Assembly: GCF_000721705.1 (NCBI RefSeq)
Contig: NZ_JOJL01000002.1
Span: 248,001-312,000, forward strand
DNA from: Actinoplanes subtropicus
GTDB lineage: Bacteria; Actinomycetota; Actinomycetes; Mycobacteriales; Micromonosporaceae
DNA: 64,000 nt
Reading direction: 5' to 3'
Part shown: positions 8,650 through 17,482 of the stretch, piece by piece
Layout of the letters: each line of letters starts with the position of its first letter
Position numbering within the stretch: the first letter of the stretch is position 1
Program-made: the position numbers and the translations under genes
Notes under the pieces: model-generated
What the model saw: the letters and a program-made list of their open reading frames with translations, nothing else
What the model was told of the DNA's origin: nothing
Database searches by the model: none

Positions 8650-10848
8650 TTACCGCTCCTGGCCCGCCATCCAGGCCGCCACCTGGCTGCGATTGGCGAG
8701 CGACAGCTTGGTCAGGATGTGCTCGACGTGCGACTCGGCCGTCCGGCGGGAGATCACCAGCGTGGCGGCGATCTGCTGGTTGGTCAGGCCCCGAGCGATC
8801 AGCTGAGCGACCTGGAACTCGCGCGCGGTCAGCGGGACGTCCGGGCGGGCCGCCGGCGCGGTCCCGCCGCCGTCGGCGTCCCGCGGGCCCAGGTCGTAGC
8901 CCTGCCGGTACGCCTGCTCGAAGGCGTCGTCGCCGAGGGCCGCGCGGGCCAGCCGCTCGGCGATCCTGGTCCGGCCGGCCCGCTCGTGCACCGCGAACGG
9001 GTCGTTGCCGCCGGTCTCGTACCAGATCCGTTGCGCCGCACCGCGCAGCGTCGCGGCCTGCCGGGGCGCGCCGCGGTCGGCGTCGATGAGGGCGAGCAGC
9101 TCGAGCGTCCAGCCGGTGGCGAGCCGGTCCTGGGTCACGTACTCCAGCCGCAGGCAGTCCTCGGCATGCCCGGCGGCCGACTCGACGTCACCGAGGGCCC
9201 ACTCGGCCAGCGCCAGCGCGCAGAGCACGTGCGAGCGGGTCCATTGCTCGCCGTACTGTTCGCAGACCACCAGGGCCTCGGCGCACACCGGCACGGCCCG
9301 CCGCGGCCACCCCCAGGTGGTGAACGTGAGGGCGACCTCGACGCGGCTGAGCACGTGGAAGGTCAGCTCCGGGTCGGCGTCGCCGGGGCCGTCCGCGATC
9401 ATCTCGGCCAGCCGGCCGATCGGCGGCAACCGATCCTCCGGCACCGCGGGTCTCGACGGGGCGCCGGCGACCAGGATCGCGCCGATCCGCGAGCGGATCG
9501 CCGCCATGGCTCCGGCGGCCCACCGGGTACGCCCGGCGGCGGGCGCCCGCGCGCCGGCGCTCTCGTGCAACCTCCGCGACCAGTAGACCGCCTCCGTCCA
9601 CTGTCCGCCGATCCAGTAGAACCAGAGACTCTCCAGCAGGCGCAGGCCCGCCTCGGCCTCGCCGGGGGTGGTCCGGCAGAACTCCAGGGCCGCGCGCAGG
9701 TTGTCGTGCTCGGCCCGCATGTGCCGCATGAGCTCGGCCTGGTGCGGGCTGAACCAGCGCCGGTGACCGTCCTGCCCCAGCCGCAGGTAGTGGTCGCGGT
9801 GGCGGCGCCCGGTCTCGATCCGCTGCTCGGGCGTCAGCTTCTCCTGGCCGTACTCGCGCAGCACGGTGAGCAGCCGGTAGCGGGCCGCGCCGTCGGCGTG
9901 GTCGCGGACCAGAACCGACTTGTCCACCAGCCCCACCACCGCGTCGAAGGCGTCCTCGCCGCAGATCGCGGTCGCGGCGTCGAGGTCGAAGCTGCCGGGG
10001 AAGACCGACAGGCGGGCCCACGCGCGCTGCTCCGCCGGCGTGCACAGGTCGTGGCTCCAGGCCACGGCGGCGCGCAGCGTCCGGTGCCGGGGTGCCGCCG
10101 GACCGTCCGCCCCCAGCCGGTACAGGTCGTCCAGCCGGGCGTCGAGCTGCTCGACGCTCAGCGCCCGCAGCCGCGCCGCGGACAACTCGATCGCCAGCGG
10201 CAGCCCGTCCAGCCGATGGCACAACCGGGCCACCGTCTCGACGTTCGCCACGGTGATCTCGAAATCGGGGTCGACCGCGGCGGCCCGGTCGGCGAAGAGC
10301 GTGAGCGCGGGGAACTCGGCCACGGCCCGCGCCGTGGCCGGCGCCGCCCCCGGATCGGGGGTACGCAGCGGCGGCACGTCCAGGAGGTGCTCGCCGGTGA
10401 CCCCCAGCCGGTGCCGGCTGGTGGCGAGCACCCGGACGCTCTCGGCCGCGGTCAGCATCGCCTTGACGAGATCGGCACACGCGTCGAGCAGGTGCTCGCA
10501 GTTGTCCAGCATCAACAGCAGCCGCCGGGCCCGCAGATGGGCGAGGATCGCCTCCATCGGCGACTCGCCGGTCCCGCCCCGGATGGCGAGCACGTCCGCG
10601 ACGGCGTACGGGACGAGCCGGCCGTCGCGCAGGGCATCCAGCGGCACCAGGTGCACCCCGTCCGGAAAGGCCCGCGCCACCGAGTGCGCCGTCCGCGTGG
10701 CCAGCCGCGTCTTGCCGACCCCGCTCGGGCCCGTCAAGGTGACCAGCCGGGTGGTGGCCAGCAGCCGCTTCGCCTCGGAGAGCTCGTGCCGCCGGTCGAC
10801 GAAGCTGGTCGACTCAGCCGGAAAACCGGCGACGTTCCGGGACACCAC
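8650..10848 (-). CDS. ATPase-LuxR family transcriptional regulator
   Basis: A 732-aa regulator with an N-terminal STAND-type ATPase: Walker A TLTGPSGVGKTRLA (about 40-52), Walker B-like RRLLLMLDNCEHLLDA, and the sensor segment VLATSRHRLGVTGE. A long helical TPR-like middle region follows. A C-terminal LuxR helix-turn-helix (about 670-728) reads LTAREFQVAQLIARGLTNQQIAATL...TAESHVEHILTKL. These proteins act as ATP-driven, ligand-gated activators. It starts with GTG at 10848 (a second GTG follows directly). The neighbouring ADH gene is read in the same direction from upstream but belongs to the catabolic island. Confidence 0.9.
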   Translation of the reverse strand: MVSRNVAGFPAESTSFVDRRHELSEAKRLLATTRLVTLTGPSGVGKTRLATRTAHSVARAFPDGVHLVPLDALRDGRLVPYAVADVLAIRGGTGESPMEAILAHLRARRLLLMLDNCEHLLDACADLVKAMLTAAESVRVLATSRHRLGVTGEHLLDVPPLRTPDPGAAPATARAVAEFPALTLFADRAAAVDPDFEITVANVETVARLCHRLDGLPLAIELSAARLRALSVEQLDARLDDLYRLGADGPAAPRHRTLRAAVAWSHDLCTPAEQRAWARLSVFPGSFDLDAATAICGEDAFDAVVGLVDKSVLVRDHADGAARYRLLTVLREYGQEKLTPEQRIETGRRHRDHYLRLGQDGHRRWFSPHQAELMRHMRAEHDNLRAALEFCRTTPGEAEAGLRLLESLWFYWIGGQWTEAVYWSRRLHESAGARAPAAGRTRWAAGAMAAIRSRIGAILVAGAPSRPAVPEDRLPPIGRLAEMIADGPGDADPELTFHVLSRVEVALTFTTWGWPRRAVPVCAEALVVCEQYGEQWTRSHVLCALALAEWALGDVESAAGHAEDCLRLEYVTQDRLATGWTLELLALIDADRGAPRQAATLRGAAQRIWYETGGNDPFAVHERAGRTRIAERLARAALGDDAFEQAYRQGYDLGPRDADGGGTAPAARPDVPLTAREFQVAQLIARGLTNQQIAATLVISRRTAESHVEHILTKLSLANRSQVAAWMAGQER

Positions 10849-10911
10849 ACACCCTGCCTACCGCACCGCGGACAGCGGTGACAGACCGCGAGTGCGAGGC
10901 GGCCGAGGCTC

Positions 10912-11943
10912 CTACGCGATGGTGGGGTCGGGGATCAGGACGGCGCGGCCGTGGAGGGTGCCGGCGCGCAGGCGGTCGATCGCCTCGTGGGCCGCCGCGA
11001 GCGGGAAGCGCTCGACCTCGACCGTGAGGGCGCCGCCGCGGGCGAGCGTCACCACCTCGGCGAGGTCGTCCCGGGTGCCCCAGAACGGGAGCGACACGCG
11101 GGCGCCGGCCGGCAGCGGGCCCGGCTTCCGCAGGGTCAGGTGTCCGCCGCCGCTGCCGACGATCACCAGGTCGCCGTCGGCGCGCAGGCTCCGGGCGGCC
11201 AGGTCGAGGGTCGCGTCGGTGCCGGCGAAGTCGAGCACGACGTCCGCGCCCCGCCCGCCGGTGGCCTTGCGGATCGGGCGGTCGGTCTCCGGCGTCGCGG
11301 GCAGGCTCAGGTGGGCGCCGCAGCGGGTGGCCAGCGCGAGCGCCTCCTCCCGGACGTCGACCGCGATCACCGTGCTGGGCGTCAACCGGCGCAGCAGCTG
11401 GACGGCGAGATGGCCGAGCCCGCCGATCCCGATGACGGCCACCGTGGTGCCGTCCTGCAGCGCGGGCCGGCAGCGCTGGACGGCGTGGTACGGCGTCAGG
11501 CCGGCATCGGCCAGCGGTGCCGCCTGCGCGGGGTCGAGATCGCCGATCGGTACGAGATACCGGGCGGACGGGACCAGCACGTAGTCGGCCATGCCGCCGT
11601 CCCGGCCGAGTCCCAGGCCCGCCCAGGACAGCTCGGCACGCCGGTCGCAGTAGTTGTCGCGGCCGGCGAGGCAGCGGGGGCAGCGGCCGCAGCCCCACGG
11701 TCCATACACCACCACCGGGTCGTCCGGCGCGACGCCGGTGGCTTCCGGCCCGAGCTCGCAGACCACGCCGGCCACCTCGTGGCCGAGCGTGAACGGCGCC
11801 GGAAAGGTGGCGGCGCCGTCGATGACGTGCAGGTCGGAGTGGCACAGCCCGGCGGCCGTCATCCGGACGAGCACCTCGCCGCCGCGCGGGGCCGGCCGGT
11901 CGACGTCGGCCAGCACGGGGCCGGGCATCCGGAGGGCTCTCAT
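10912..11943 (-). CDS. Zinc-dependent alcohol dehydrogenase (MDR superfamily)
   Basis: A 343-aa NAD(P)-dependent medium-chain dehydrogenase. Catalytic zinc ligands are in GLCHSD and GHEVAG. The structural zinc cluster CGRCPRCLAGRDNYC is complete, and the Rossmann motif reads VAVIGIGGLGHLAVQLL. The start is ATG 11943 (MRALRMPGP); an upstream in-frame start would add a non-homologous stretch lying over the operator region. It is divergent from the SDR at 12005 and shares the operator at 11976-11988. It may oxidise an alcohol produced or taken up by the catabolic island. Confidence 0.9.
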   Translation of the reverse strand: MRALRMPGPVLADVDRPAPRGGEVLVRMTAAGLCHSDLHVIDGAATFPAPFTLGHEVAGVVCELGPEATGVAPDDPVVVYGPWGCGRCPRCLAGRDNYCDRRAELSWAGLGLGRDGGMADYVLVPSARYLVPIGDLDPAQAAPLADAGLTPYHAVQRCRPALQDGTTVAVIGIGGLGHLAVQLLRRLTPSTVIAVDVREEALALATRCGAHLSLPATPETDRPIRKATGGRGADVVLDFAGTDATLDLAARSLRADGDLVIVGSGGGHLTLRKPGPLPAGARVSLPFWGTRDDLAEVVTLARGGALTVEVERFPLAAAHEAIDRLRAGTLHGRAVLIPDPTIA

Positions 11944-11975
11944 GTTGACACCGGCATCGCGACAGGGTAGCAAAC

Positions 11976-11988
11976 TGATATCAGTTCA
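11976..11988. promoter_or_regulatory. Operator site 1 (TGATATCAGTTCA), between ADH and SDR
   Basis: This site matches the 13-bp consensus TGAACTNAGTTCA found eight times in the island. It also lies in a perfect 14-bp palindrome, AACTGATATCAGTT (11973-11986). It is 32 bp upstream of the ADH start and 17 bp upstream of the SDR start, so one bound TetR dimer pair could control both. Confidence 0.7.
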
Positions 11989-12004
11989 GCATAGAGGAAC
12001 GCTC

Positions 12005-12748
12005 ATGGAGTTCGCGGGCAAGGTCGCGTACGTCACCGGTGGTGGATCGGGGATCGGCGCGGCGGTCGCCCGGCGCCTGTCGGACCGGGGCGCCGACGCT
12101 GTCGTGGTGGCCGACGTGAATGCCGCGGCCGCCGAGGCCGTGGATGTCGCCGACCCCGCGCAGGTGGAGAAGTCGATCGAGGCGGTGATCCGCGCGCACG
12201 GCCGGCTGGACGTCGTGGTCCACGCGGCGGGGGTGGATGACCCGGCGGCCAAGCAGGTCATCGCCGACGCGCTGCTCGCCGGGGAGCCGCCGCAGGTGAC
12301 CGCGCGTCTCGAGGACGCCGCCTGGCGCCGTGTCATGTCGGTCAACCTCGATGGCACGTTCCATGTGCTGGGCGCCGCCCTGCGGGTGATGACTCCCGTC
12401 CGGGCCGGCGCGATCGTCGTCGTCGGCTCGTCCGCGTCGTTCGACGCCCCGATCGGATACGCGCACTATGCCGCGTCCAAGGCCGGGGTGCACGCGCTCT
12501 GCCAGTCGGTGGCCAAGGAGGCCATCGCCTTCGGGGTACGCGTCAACGTCGTGGCGCCGGGGCCCACCGACACCGGCATGGCGGCCCGGACGCCGGAGCC
12601 GCTGCGGCACTCGCTGGGGGACGGCAGGGTGCGCCCGTACGCGACGCCCGAGGAGATCGCCGACGTCGCGCTCTTCCTGGCCGGCGACGGCGCCGCCAAC
12701 CTGGTCGGCGCGGTGCTGCTGGCCAACGGCGGCCGCTTCACGGTATGA
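12005..12748 (+). CDS. Short-chain dehydrogenase/reductase (SDR)
   Basis: A 247-aa classical SDR. The NAD(P)-binding motif TGGGSGIG is at the N-terminus. NAG is replaced by HAAG (VVVHAAGVDD), the catalytic Ser is in VVGSSASF, and the YxxxK motif is YAASK preceded by GYAHYAASKAG. The C-terminal half has the usual RVNVVAPGPTDTGMA. ATG 12005 follows the AGAGGAAC ribosome site, 17 bp after the divergent operator. It probably oxidises a hydroxy intermediate or hydroxyacyl-CoA of the island. Confidence 0.9.
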   Translation: MEFAGKVAYVTGGGSGIGAAVARRLSDRGADAVVVADVNAAAAEAVDVADPAQVEKSIEAVIRAHGRLDVVVHAAGVDDPAAKQVIADALLAGEPPQVTARLEDAAWRRVMSVNLDGTFHVLGAALRVMTPVRAGAIVVVGSSASFDAPIGYAHYAASKAGVHALCQSVAKEAIAFGVRVNVVAPGPTDTGMAARTPEPLRHSLGDGRVRPYATPEEIADVALFLAGDGAANLVGAVLLANGGRFTV

Positions 12749-12750
12749 CC

Positions 12751-12780
12751 TTGCCCCGCCGTCCGGGCTTCATCTACAGT
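12751..12780 (+). promoter_or_regulatory. Candidate promoter of the acyl-CoA dehydrogenase operon
   Basis: TTGCCC (12751-12756) and TACAGT (12775-12780) are spaced by 18 bp and lie directly before operator site 2, so repressor binding would cover the transcription start. Judged by eye only. Confidence 0.4.
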
Positions 12781-12783
12781 AAC

Positions 12784-12796
12784 TGAACTGAGTTCA
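12784..12796. promoter_or_regulatory. Operator site 2 (TGAACTGAGTTCA), operon of 12815-21165
   Basis: An exact match to the consensus TGAACTNAGTTCA: a perfect 6+1+6 palindrome. It sits 18 bp upstream of the first acyl-CoA dehydrogenase start and just after a candidate -10 box. It is positioned to repress the nine-gene catabolic operon. Confidence 0.75.
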
Positions 12797-12814
12797 ATTA
12801 GGGGGCCGGAAGCG

Positions 12815-13984
12815 ATGCGGGAGAGCGAGGAGCAGACGCAGCTGCGAGGCGTGCTGCGCGACTTCTTCGGCGCGACCCCGCGTGGCTTCGACAAGGCGCT
12901 GTGGGCCCGGATGGCCGGCGAGATCGGCGTTCAGGGCCTGGCGATCCCGGAGGAGTACGGCGGAGCCGGCTTCTCCTTCGCCGACCTGGCCGTCGCCCTG
13001 GAGGAGGCCGGGCGGGCGCTGGCCGGCGGCCCGCTGCTGTCCACGGTGGTGCTCGCCGGCTACACCCTGCTGCTCAGCGACGACAAGGCGGCCTGCCGTC
13101 AGCACCTGCCGGCCATCGCTGCCGGCACCCGTACGGCGACGGTGGCCGGATTCGGCGGCGGCGAGCTGACCGCCACCCGCGAGGCCGGCGGCTGGTTCGG
13201 CGACGGCCACGCCGACTTCGTTCTCGACGGCGCCGGCGCCGACCTCATCCTGCTCGCCGCGCGGACCGGCGCCGGAACGGGCCTGTTCGCCTGCGAGGCC
13301 GGTGCGCCCGGCCTGGCCCGGCAGGCCCGGACCGTGCTGGACGGCACCCGCCCGCAGGCGCTGGTGACGTTGCGGCACACCCCGCTGACCCCGATCGGCG
13401 AGCCGGGCGCCGCCGAAGCCGTCGTCGAACGGGTCCTCGACATCGGGCGGGCCGCGCTCGCCGCCGAGCAGGCCGGCGGCAGTGCCCACGCGCTCGACGC
13501 CACGGTGTCGTACGTGACGCAGCGGCACCAGTTCGGCCGGCCGATCGGCTCGTTCCAGGCGGTTCAGCACCGGCTCGCCGACCTGCTGGTGGAGATCGAG
13601 GCGGCGCGGTCGGCGGCGGCGTACGCGGCCTCCTGCGTCGCCGGGCCGCCGGAGGAAGTCGCCGGGCCGCCGGAGGAAGTCGCCGGGCCGCCGGAGGAAG
13701 TCGCCCCGCCACCGGAGGAAGTCGCCCCGCCACCGGAGGAAGTCGCCGGGCCACCGGAGGAACTGGCCGTCGCGGCCGCCGCCGCCCAGGTGGTCTGTTC
13801 CGAGACCTTCCGGCGGGCCGCGGAGGAGTACGTCCAGCTGCACGGCGGCATCGGCTTCACCTGGGAGCACCCGGCGCACCTCTACCTGCGCCGGGCGCGC
13901 TCGGCGCAGGTGCTGTTCGGCACGGCCGACGACCACCGGGCACGGCTGGGCGCGCTGCTCGGCCTGACGGAGCACATCACTTGA
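12815..13984 (+). CDS. Acyl-CoA dehydrogenase (FadE-like) with internal heptapeptide repeat
   Basis: A 389-aa FAD-dependent acyl-CoA dehydrogenase that would introduce an alpha,beta double bond into a CoA ester. The N-terminal helical domain (QGLAIPEEYGGAGFSFADLA), middle beta domain and C-terminal domain (RHQFGRPIGSFQAVQHRLADL, LHGGIGFTWEHPAHLYLRRA) are present. The middle domain is short and lacks a typical TEP/WITN pair, as in other divergent FadE subunits that work as heterodimers. The second large enzyme at 16292 could be the partner. In the C-terminal domain, six tandem GPPEEVA-type heptapeptides (13640-13765) replace what is normally a short linker. Confidence 0.88.
   Translation: MRESEEQTQLRGVLRDFFGATPRGFDKALWARMAGEIGVQGLAIPEEYGGAGFSFADLAVALEEAGRALAGGPLLSTVVLAGYTLLLSDDKAACRQHLPAIAAGTRTATVAGFGGGELTATREAGGWFGDGHADFVLDGAGADLILLAARTGAGTGLFACEAGAPGLARQARTVLDGTRPQALVTLRHTPLTPIGEPGAAEAVVERVLDIGRAALAAEQAGGSAHALDATVSYVTQRHQFGRPIGSFQAVQHRLADLLVEIEAARSAAAYAASCVAGPPEEVAGPPEEVAGPPEEVAPPPEEVAPPPEEVAGPPEELAVAAAAAQVVCSETFRRAAEEYVQLHGGIGFTWEHPAHLYLRRARSAQVLFGTADDHRARLGALLGLTEHIT
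13640..13765 (+). repeat. 21-bp tandem repeat, six copies, inside the acyl-CoA dehydrogenase gene
   Basis: The unit is 21 bp (gccgggccgccggaggaag plus 2 bp), repeated six times in frame. It encodes the heptapeptide V-A-G/P-P-P-E-E. Copies 1-3 are identical. Copies 4 and 5 change G to P. Copy 6 returns to G and ends in L. The near identity points to recent slippage or unequal exchange. Confidence 0.95.
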
Positions 13985-13997
13985 AGGAGAGACTCCC

Positions 13998-14786
13998 GTG
14001 ACCGTAACCGACGAGATCCAGTTCGAGCGCGACGGCAACGTGGCCCGCGTGTGGCTCAACCGCCCGTGGAAGAAGAACTCGGTCACCCTGCCCATCCTCA
14101 AACGGCTCGACGAGATCATCACCGAGGTGGACGCCGATCCCGAGCTGCGCGTGCTGGTGCTGCGCGGCCGCGGCGGGACGTTCTGCTCCGGCTTCGACCT
14201 GGACGAGTTGCAGGCCGACTACATCGGCAGCAGCACCGCCATGGACGTCGCCGTCGTCTCGGCCAAGGTTTGCGACCGGCTGTACTCGATGGCCACCCCG
14301 TCGGTGGCCGTGCTGGAGGGCTACGTCACGGCGGGCGGGTTCGAGCTGATGATCTCCTGCGACTTCGCCATCGCCGACGACGAGGCCAGGATCGGCGACT
14401 TCCACATCCGGCGTGCCCTGTTCGGCGGCGCGGGCCCGATCTACCGCGTCCCGCGCATGATCGGCATCCGCAAGACCAAGGAGCTGATGCTCACCGGCAA
14501 GCTGCTCTCCGGCGTCCAGGCCACCGACTTCGGCCTGATCAACGCCTCGGCGCCGGCCGCGGAGCTGGACGCCACGGTGGAGGAGTTCATCGGCCACCTG
14601 ACCGACAAGAGCCCGTTCCAGATGCGCATCACCAAGATGACCATCGACCGCAGCCTGGAGGCGGACATCCAGTCGCTGATGGTGATGGAGCACCTCGCCG
14701 TCGGCGTGACCCTCAACTCGGAGGACGCGGCCGAGGGGGTGGCGGCCTTCCTGGAGAAGCGCGAGCCGAAGTGGAAGGGGCGCTGA
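13998..14786 (+). CDS. Enoyl-CoA hydratase/isomerase (crotonase family)
   Basis: A 262-aa crotonase-fold enzyme starting with GTG 13998 after AAGGAGAG. The oxyanion-hole segments are clear: RGRGGTFCSGFDLDEL and the second motif YVTAGGFELMISCDFAIADDEARIGDFHIRRALFGG. The usual catalytic Glu of the first position is replaced in this family by other residues (GGAGPIYRVPRMIG follows). Hydration is therefore likely but isomerase, hydrolase or ring-cleavage activity cannot be excluded. It lies 13 bp downstream of the acyl-CoA dehydrogenase and 3 bp upstream of the OB-fold gene. Confidence 0.9.
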   Translation: MTVTDEIQFERDGNVARVWLNRPWKKNSVTLPILKRLDEIITEVDADPELRVLVLRGRGGTFCSGFDLDELQADYIGSSTAMDVAVVSAKVCDRLYSMATPSVAVLEGYVTAGGFELMISCDFAIADDEARIGDFHIRRALFGGAGPIYRVPRMIGIRKTKELMLTGKLLSGVQATDFGLINASAPAAELDATVEEFIGHLTDKSPFQMRITKMTIDRSLEADIQSLMVMEHLAVGVTLNSEDAAEGVAAFLEKREPKWKGR

Positions 14787-14789
14787 CCG

Positions 14790-15128
14790 GTGCTCGCCGG
14801 CTCACACTGCGCCGCCTGCGCGGTGACGGTCTACCCGGCGGCCGGGCAATGCCCGCGCTGCGGGCAGGGCACGTCGCCGGTCACGCTGTCCGCGGTGGGC
14901 ACGCTCTGGACCTGGACGGTCCAGCGGTACGCCCCCAAGTCGCCGCCGTACGTGCCACCGCCGGGCGGGTTCCGGCCGTTCGCGGTCGGCTACGTGGAGC
15001 TGCCCGAGCGGGTCCGGGTCGCCGCCGTGCTGGACACCGCCGACCCCGACGCGATCCGGATCGACCTGCCGGTCCGGATCGAGGCCACGGCCGGGGTTCC
15101 GCGGGCCACACCGATCGAGGAGGGGTGA
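14790..15128 (+). CDS. OB-fold/zinc-ribbon acyl-CoA-associated protein (DUF35 family)
   Basis: A 112-aa partner protein. An N-terminal rubredoxin-like zinc ribbon (HCAACAVTVYPAAGQCPRCG) precedes an OB-fold (VGTLWTWTVQRYAPKSPPY...FAVGYVELPERVRVAAVLD). DUF35 proteins bind CoA and form complexes with thiolases or dehydratases in aldol-type steps. Its stop overlaps the thiolase start (TGATG) directly downstream, which supports a DUF35-thiolase complex. The start is GTG 14790. Confidence 0.88.
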   Translation: MLAGSHCAACAVTVYPAAGQCPRCGQGTSPVTLSAVGTLWTWTVQRYAPKSPPYVPPPGGFRPFAVGYVELPERVRVAAVLDTADPDAIRIDLPVRIEATAGVPRATPIEEG

Positions 15129-16282
15129 TGACCGACGTGCTGATCGCCGGCGCCGGCATCTCCCGGTTCGGCCGGACCGAGCACACGACCGGGCGGGCGC
15201 ACGCCGTCCGGGCGGTGCGTGCGGCGCTGGCGGACGCCGGGATCCCGTGGTCCCGCGTGGGCGCGGCGTTCGGCGGCAGCGACGCCGCGGGCCAGGCCGA
15301 CACGCTGGTCGCCGAGCTGGGCCTGACCGGGGTGCCGTTCGTCACCGTCAAGAACGGCTGTGCCACCGGCGGCAGCGCGCTCGTGTCCGCGGTCAACGCC
15401 ATCCGCGCGGGCATGGCCGACGTCGTGCTGGCGGTCGGCTTCGACAAGCATCCGCGGGGCGCGTTCGATCCGATGCCGGCCGACTGGGGCCTCGACGAGG
15501 CATACGGCCGCGACGGGCTGATGGTGACCACCCAGTTCTTCGGCATGAAGATCAACCGCTACATGCACGCGTACGGGATCAGCCCGCGTACCCTCGCCTT
15601 GGTGGCGGAGAAGGCCTACCGCAACGGCAGCCGCAACCCGAACGCCTGGCGCCGCACCCCGGTCAGCGCCGACGAGGTGCTCGCCTCGGGGATGGTCAGC
15701 GACCCGCTGACCCGGTACATGTTCTGCTCGCCGGGCGAGGGCGCGGCGGCCGTGGTGCTCTGCTCGCCCGAGGCGGCCCGCACGATGACGGGCGTGCCGG
15801 TAACGCTGCGCGCGGCCGTGGTGCGGTCCCGCCGGTTCGGCTCGTTCGAGGTGTTCAGCCCCTGGCTGGCCGCCGGGGAGCTGACCAGCGTGAGCCGGGA
15901 TGCCGCGGCGGCCGCGTTCGAGGCGGCCGGGGTGGGGCCGTCCGATGTGGACGTCTGCCAGCTGCAGGACACCGAGAGCGGCGCCGAGGTCATGCACCTG
16001 GCCGAGTGCGGGTTCTGCGCGGACGGCGAGCAGGAGAAGCTGATCGCGGCCGGCGCCACCGAGATCGGCGGCACGCTGCCGGTCAACACCGACGGCGGCT
16101 GCCTCGCGAACGGCGAGCCGATCGGCGCCTCCGGCCTGCGCCAGGTCTACGAGGTCGTGCAGCAACTGCGCGGCCACGCGGGCGAGCGCCAGGTGCCCGG
16201 CGCGCCGCGGATCGGATTCACGCACGTGTACGGCGCGCCCGGCGTCAGCGCCTGCACGGTGCTGTCCCGGCTTTCCGGCTGA
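15128..16282 (+). CDS. Thiolase-family protein (SCP-x-like lipid-transfer/thiolase)
   Basis: A 384-aa thiolase-fold protein. The active-site Cys is in VTVKNGCATGGSALVSAVNAIRAG. The C-terminal half shows NTDGGCLANGEPIGASGLRQVYEVV, matching the GEA/GHPxGxSG motif, and THVYGAPGVSACTVL. Members that pair with DUF35 proteins carry out retro-Claisen or aldol-type cleavage of branched or ring-derived acyl-CoA rather than simple thiolysis. It overlaps the OB-fold gene by 1 bp and is followed after 9 bp by an acyl-CoA dehydrogenase. Confidence 0.88.
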   Translation: MTDVLIAGAGISRFGRTEHTTGRAHAVRAVRAALADAGIPWSRVGAAFGGSDAAGQADTLVAELGLTGVPFVTVKNGCATGGSALVSAVNAIRAGMADVVLAVGFDKHPRGAFDPMPADWGLDEAYGRDGLMVTTQFFGMKINRYMHAYGISPRTLALVAEKAYRNGSRNPNAWRRTPVSADEVLASGMVSDPLTRYMFCSPGEGAAAVVLCSPEAARTMTGVPVTLRAAVVRSRRFGSFEVFSPWLAAGELTSVSRDAAAAAFEAAGVGPSDVDVCQLQDTESGAEVMHLAECGFCADGEQEKLIAAGATEIGGTLPVNTDGGCLANGEPIGASGLRQVYEVVQQLRGHAGERQVPGAPRIGFTHVYGAPGVSACTVLSRLSG

Positions 16283-16291
16283 AGGAGCGAC

Positions 16292-17482
16292 GTGGAGAGT
16301 GACGAGTTCCGGGCGAAGGCCCGCGCCTGGCTGGCCACCGTGGCCCGGCCGCGCCCCGCCGACGGCGGCTGGGGGACCGGCGAAGACTCGGTCGCGGTCT
16401 TCGAGAACTGGTCCGCCGAGGAGGAGCGCGCGCACACCGAGCGGATCCGCGAGTGGGAGCGGCTCCGGTTCGACCAGGGGTGGGGCGCCCTGGGCTGGCC
16501 GGCCGAGTTCGGCGGGCGCGACCTGCCGGCGTACTTCGAGCAGCTCTACCGGGCCGAGGAGGCGGCCTTCGACGTGCCGCGCCGCACCGAGATCTTCCCG
16601 GTCACCCAGCAGCTCGTCGCGCCCGCCGTACGGATCTGGGGCACGCCGGAGCAGCAGCGACGGTGGATCGGGCCGATGCTGCGCACCGACCTGCTGGCCT
16701 GCCAGCTGTTCTCGGAGACGGAGGCGGGCTCGGACCTCGCGGCGGTACGGACCCGGGCGGTCCGCGACGGCGGCCGCTGGATCCTCAACGGGCACAAGGT
16801 GTGGACCTCCGGTGCCCGCGTCGCCGATTGGGGCGTCGCCGTCTGCCGGACCGATCCGGCGGCCCGCAAGCACGCCGGGATCACGGTGTTCCTGGTACGG
16901 ATGGACGCGCCCGGGCTCGGCGTGCGGCCGATCCGGCAGATGACCGGGGGCGCCAGCTTCAACGAGGTCTACCTCGACGACGTGGCCGTGCCCGACACGG
17001 ACCGGCTGGGCCCGGCCGGCGAGGGCTGGCGGGTGACTCTCAGCGTGCTGGCGGCCGAGCGGCTGGACAGCGGCTCGCTGGGGCTGGCCAACGCGGACCG
17101 CGCGCTCGCGCTCGCCCGGAACCTGGGCCGCCCGCTCACCGGCGGGGAGGTGGAGCGGGCCGCCGACCTGTTCGTCCGGACGCTGGTGCAGCGGCTGATC
17201 GGGCGGCGGGTCACCGAGGCGCTGGTCGCCGGCCGCGAGCCGGGCGCCGAGGCGTCGGTGGGCAAGCTCTACGCCACCGAGACCATGCGGCGCACGAGCG
17301 ACCTGGTGGTGCGACTGCTCGGCCCGCGGGCCGTGGCCGACACCGGCGAGTGGGGGACCTTCGCCTGGACCGAGCATCTGATGGGCGCACCCGGCTACCG
17401 GATCGCCGGCGGCACCGACGAGATCCAGCGCAACATCCTCGCCGAGCGGGTGCTCGGCCTACCCCGGGACCCGTCCCGATGA
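16292..17482 (+). CDS. Acyl-CoA dehydrogenase (large FadE subunit type)
   Basis: A 396-aa acyl-CoA dehydrogenase starting with GTG 16292 behind AAGGAGCG. It has WGALGWPAEFGGRDLPAYFEQ at the N-terminus, the FAD/substrate-binding FSETEAGSDLAAVRTRAV and WILNGHKVWTSGA, and the C-terminal RIAGGTDEIQRNILAERVLGLPRD. The N-terminus is extended, as in long FadE proteins, and together with the shorter enzyme at 12815 it could form an alpha2-beta2 complex. The stop overlaps the start of the kinase-like gene by 4 bp. Confidence 0.9.
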   Translation: MESDEFRAKARAWLATVARPRPADGGWGTGEDSVAVFENWSAEEERAHTERIREWERLRFDQGWGALGWPAEFGGRDLPAYFEQLYRAEEAAFDVPRRTEIFPVTQQLVAPAVRIWGTPEQQRRWIGPMLRTDLLACQLFSETEAGSDLAAVRTRAVRDGGRWILNGHKVWTSGARVADWGVAVCRTDPAARKHAGITVFLVRMDAPGLGVRPIRQMTGGASFNEVYLDDVAVPDTDRLGPAGEGWRVTLSVLAAERLDSGSLGLANADRALALARNLGRPLTGGEVERAADLFVRTLVQRLIGRRVTEALVAGREPGAEASVGKLYATETMRRTSDLVVRLLGPRAVADTGEWGTFAWTEHLMGAPGYRIAGGTDEIQRNILAERVLGLPRDPSR

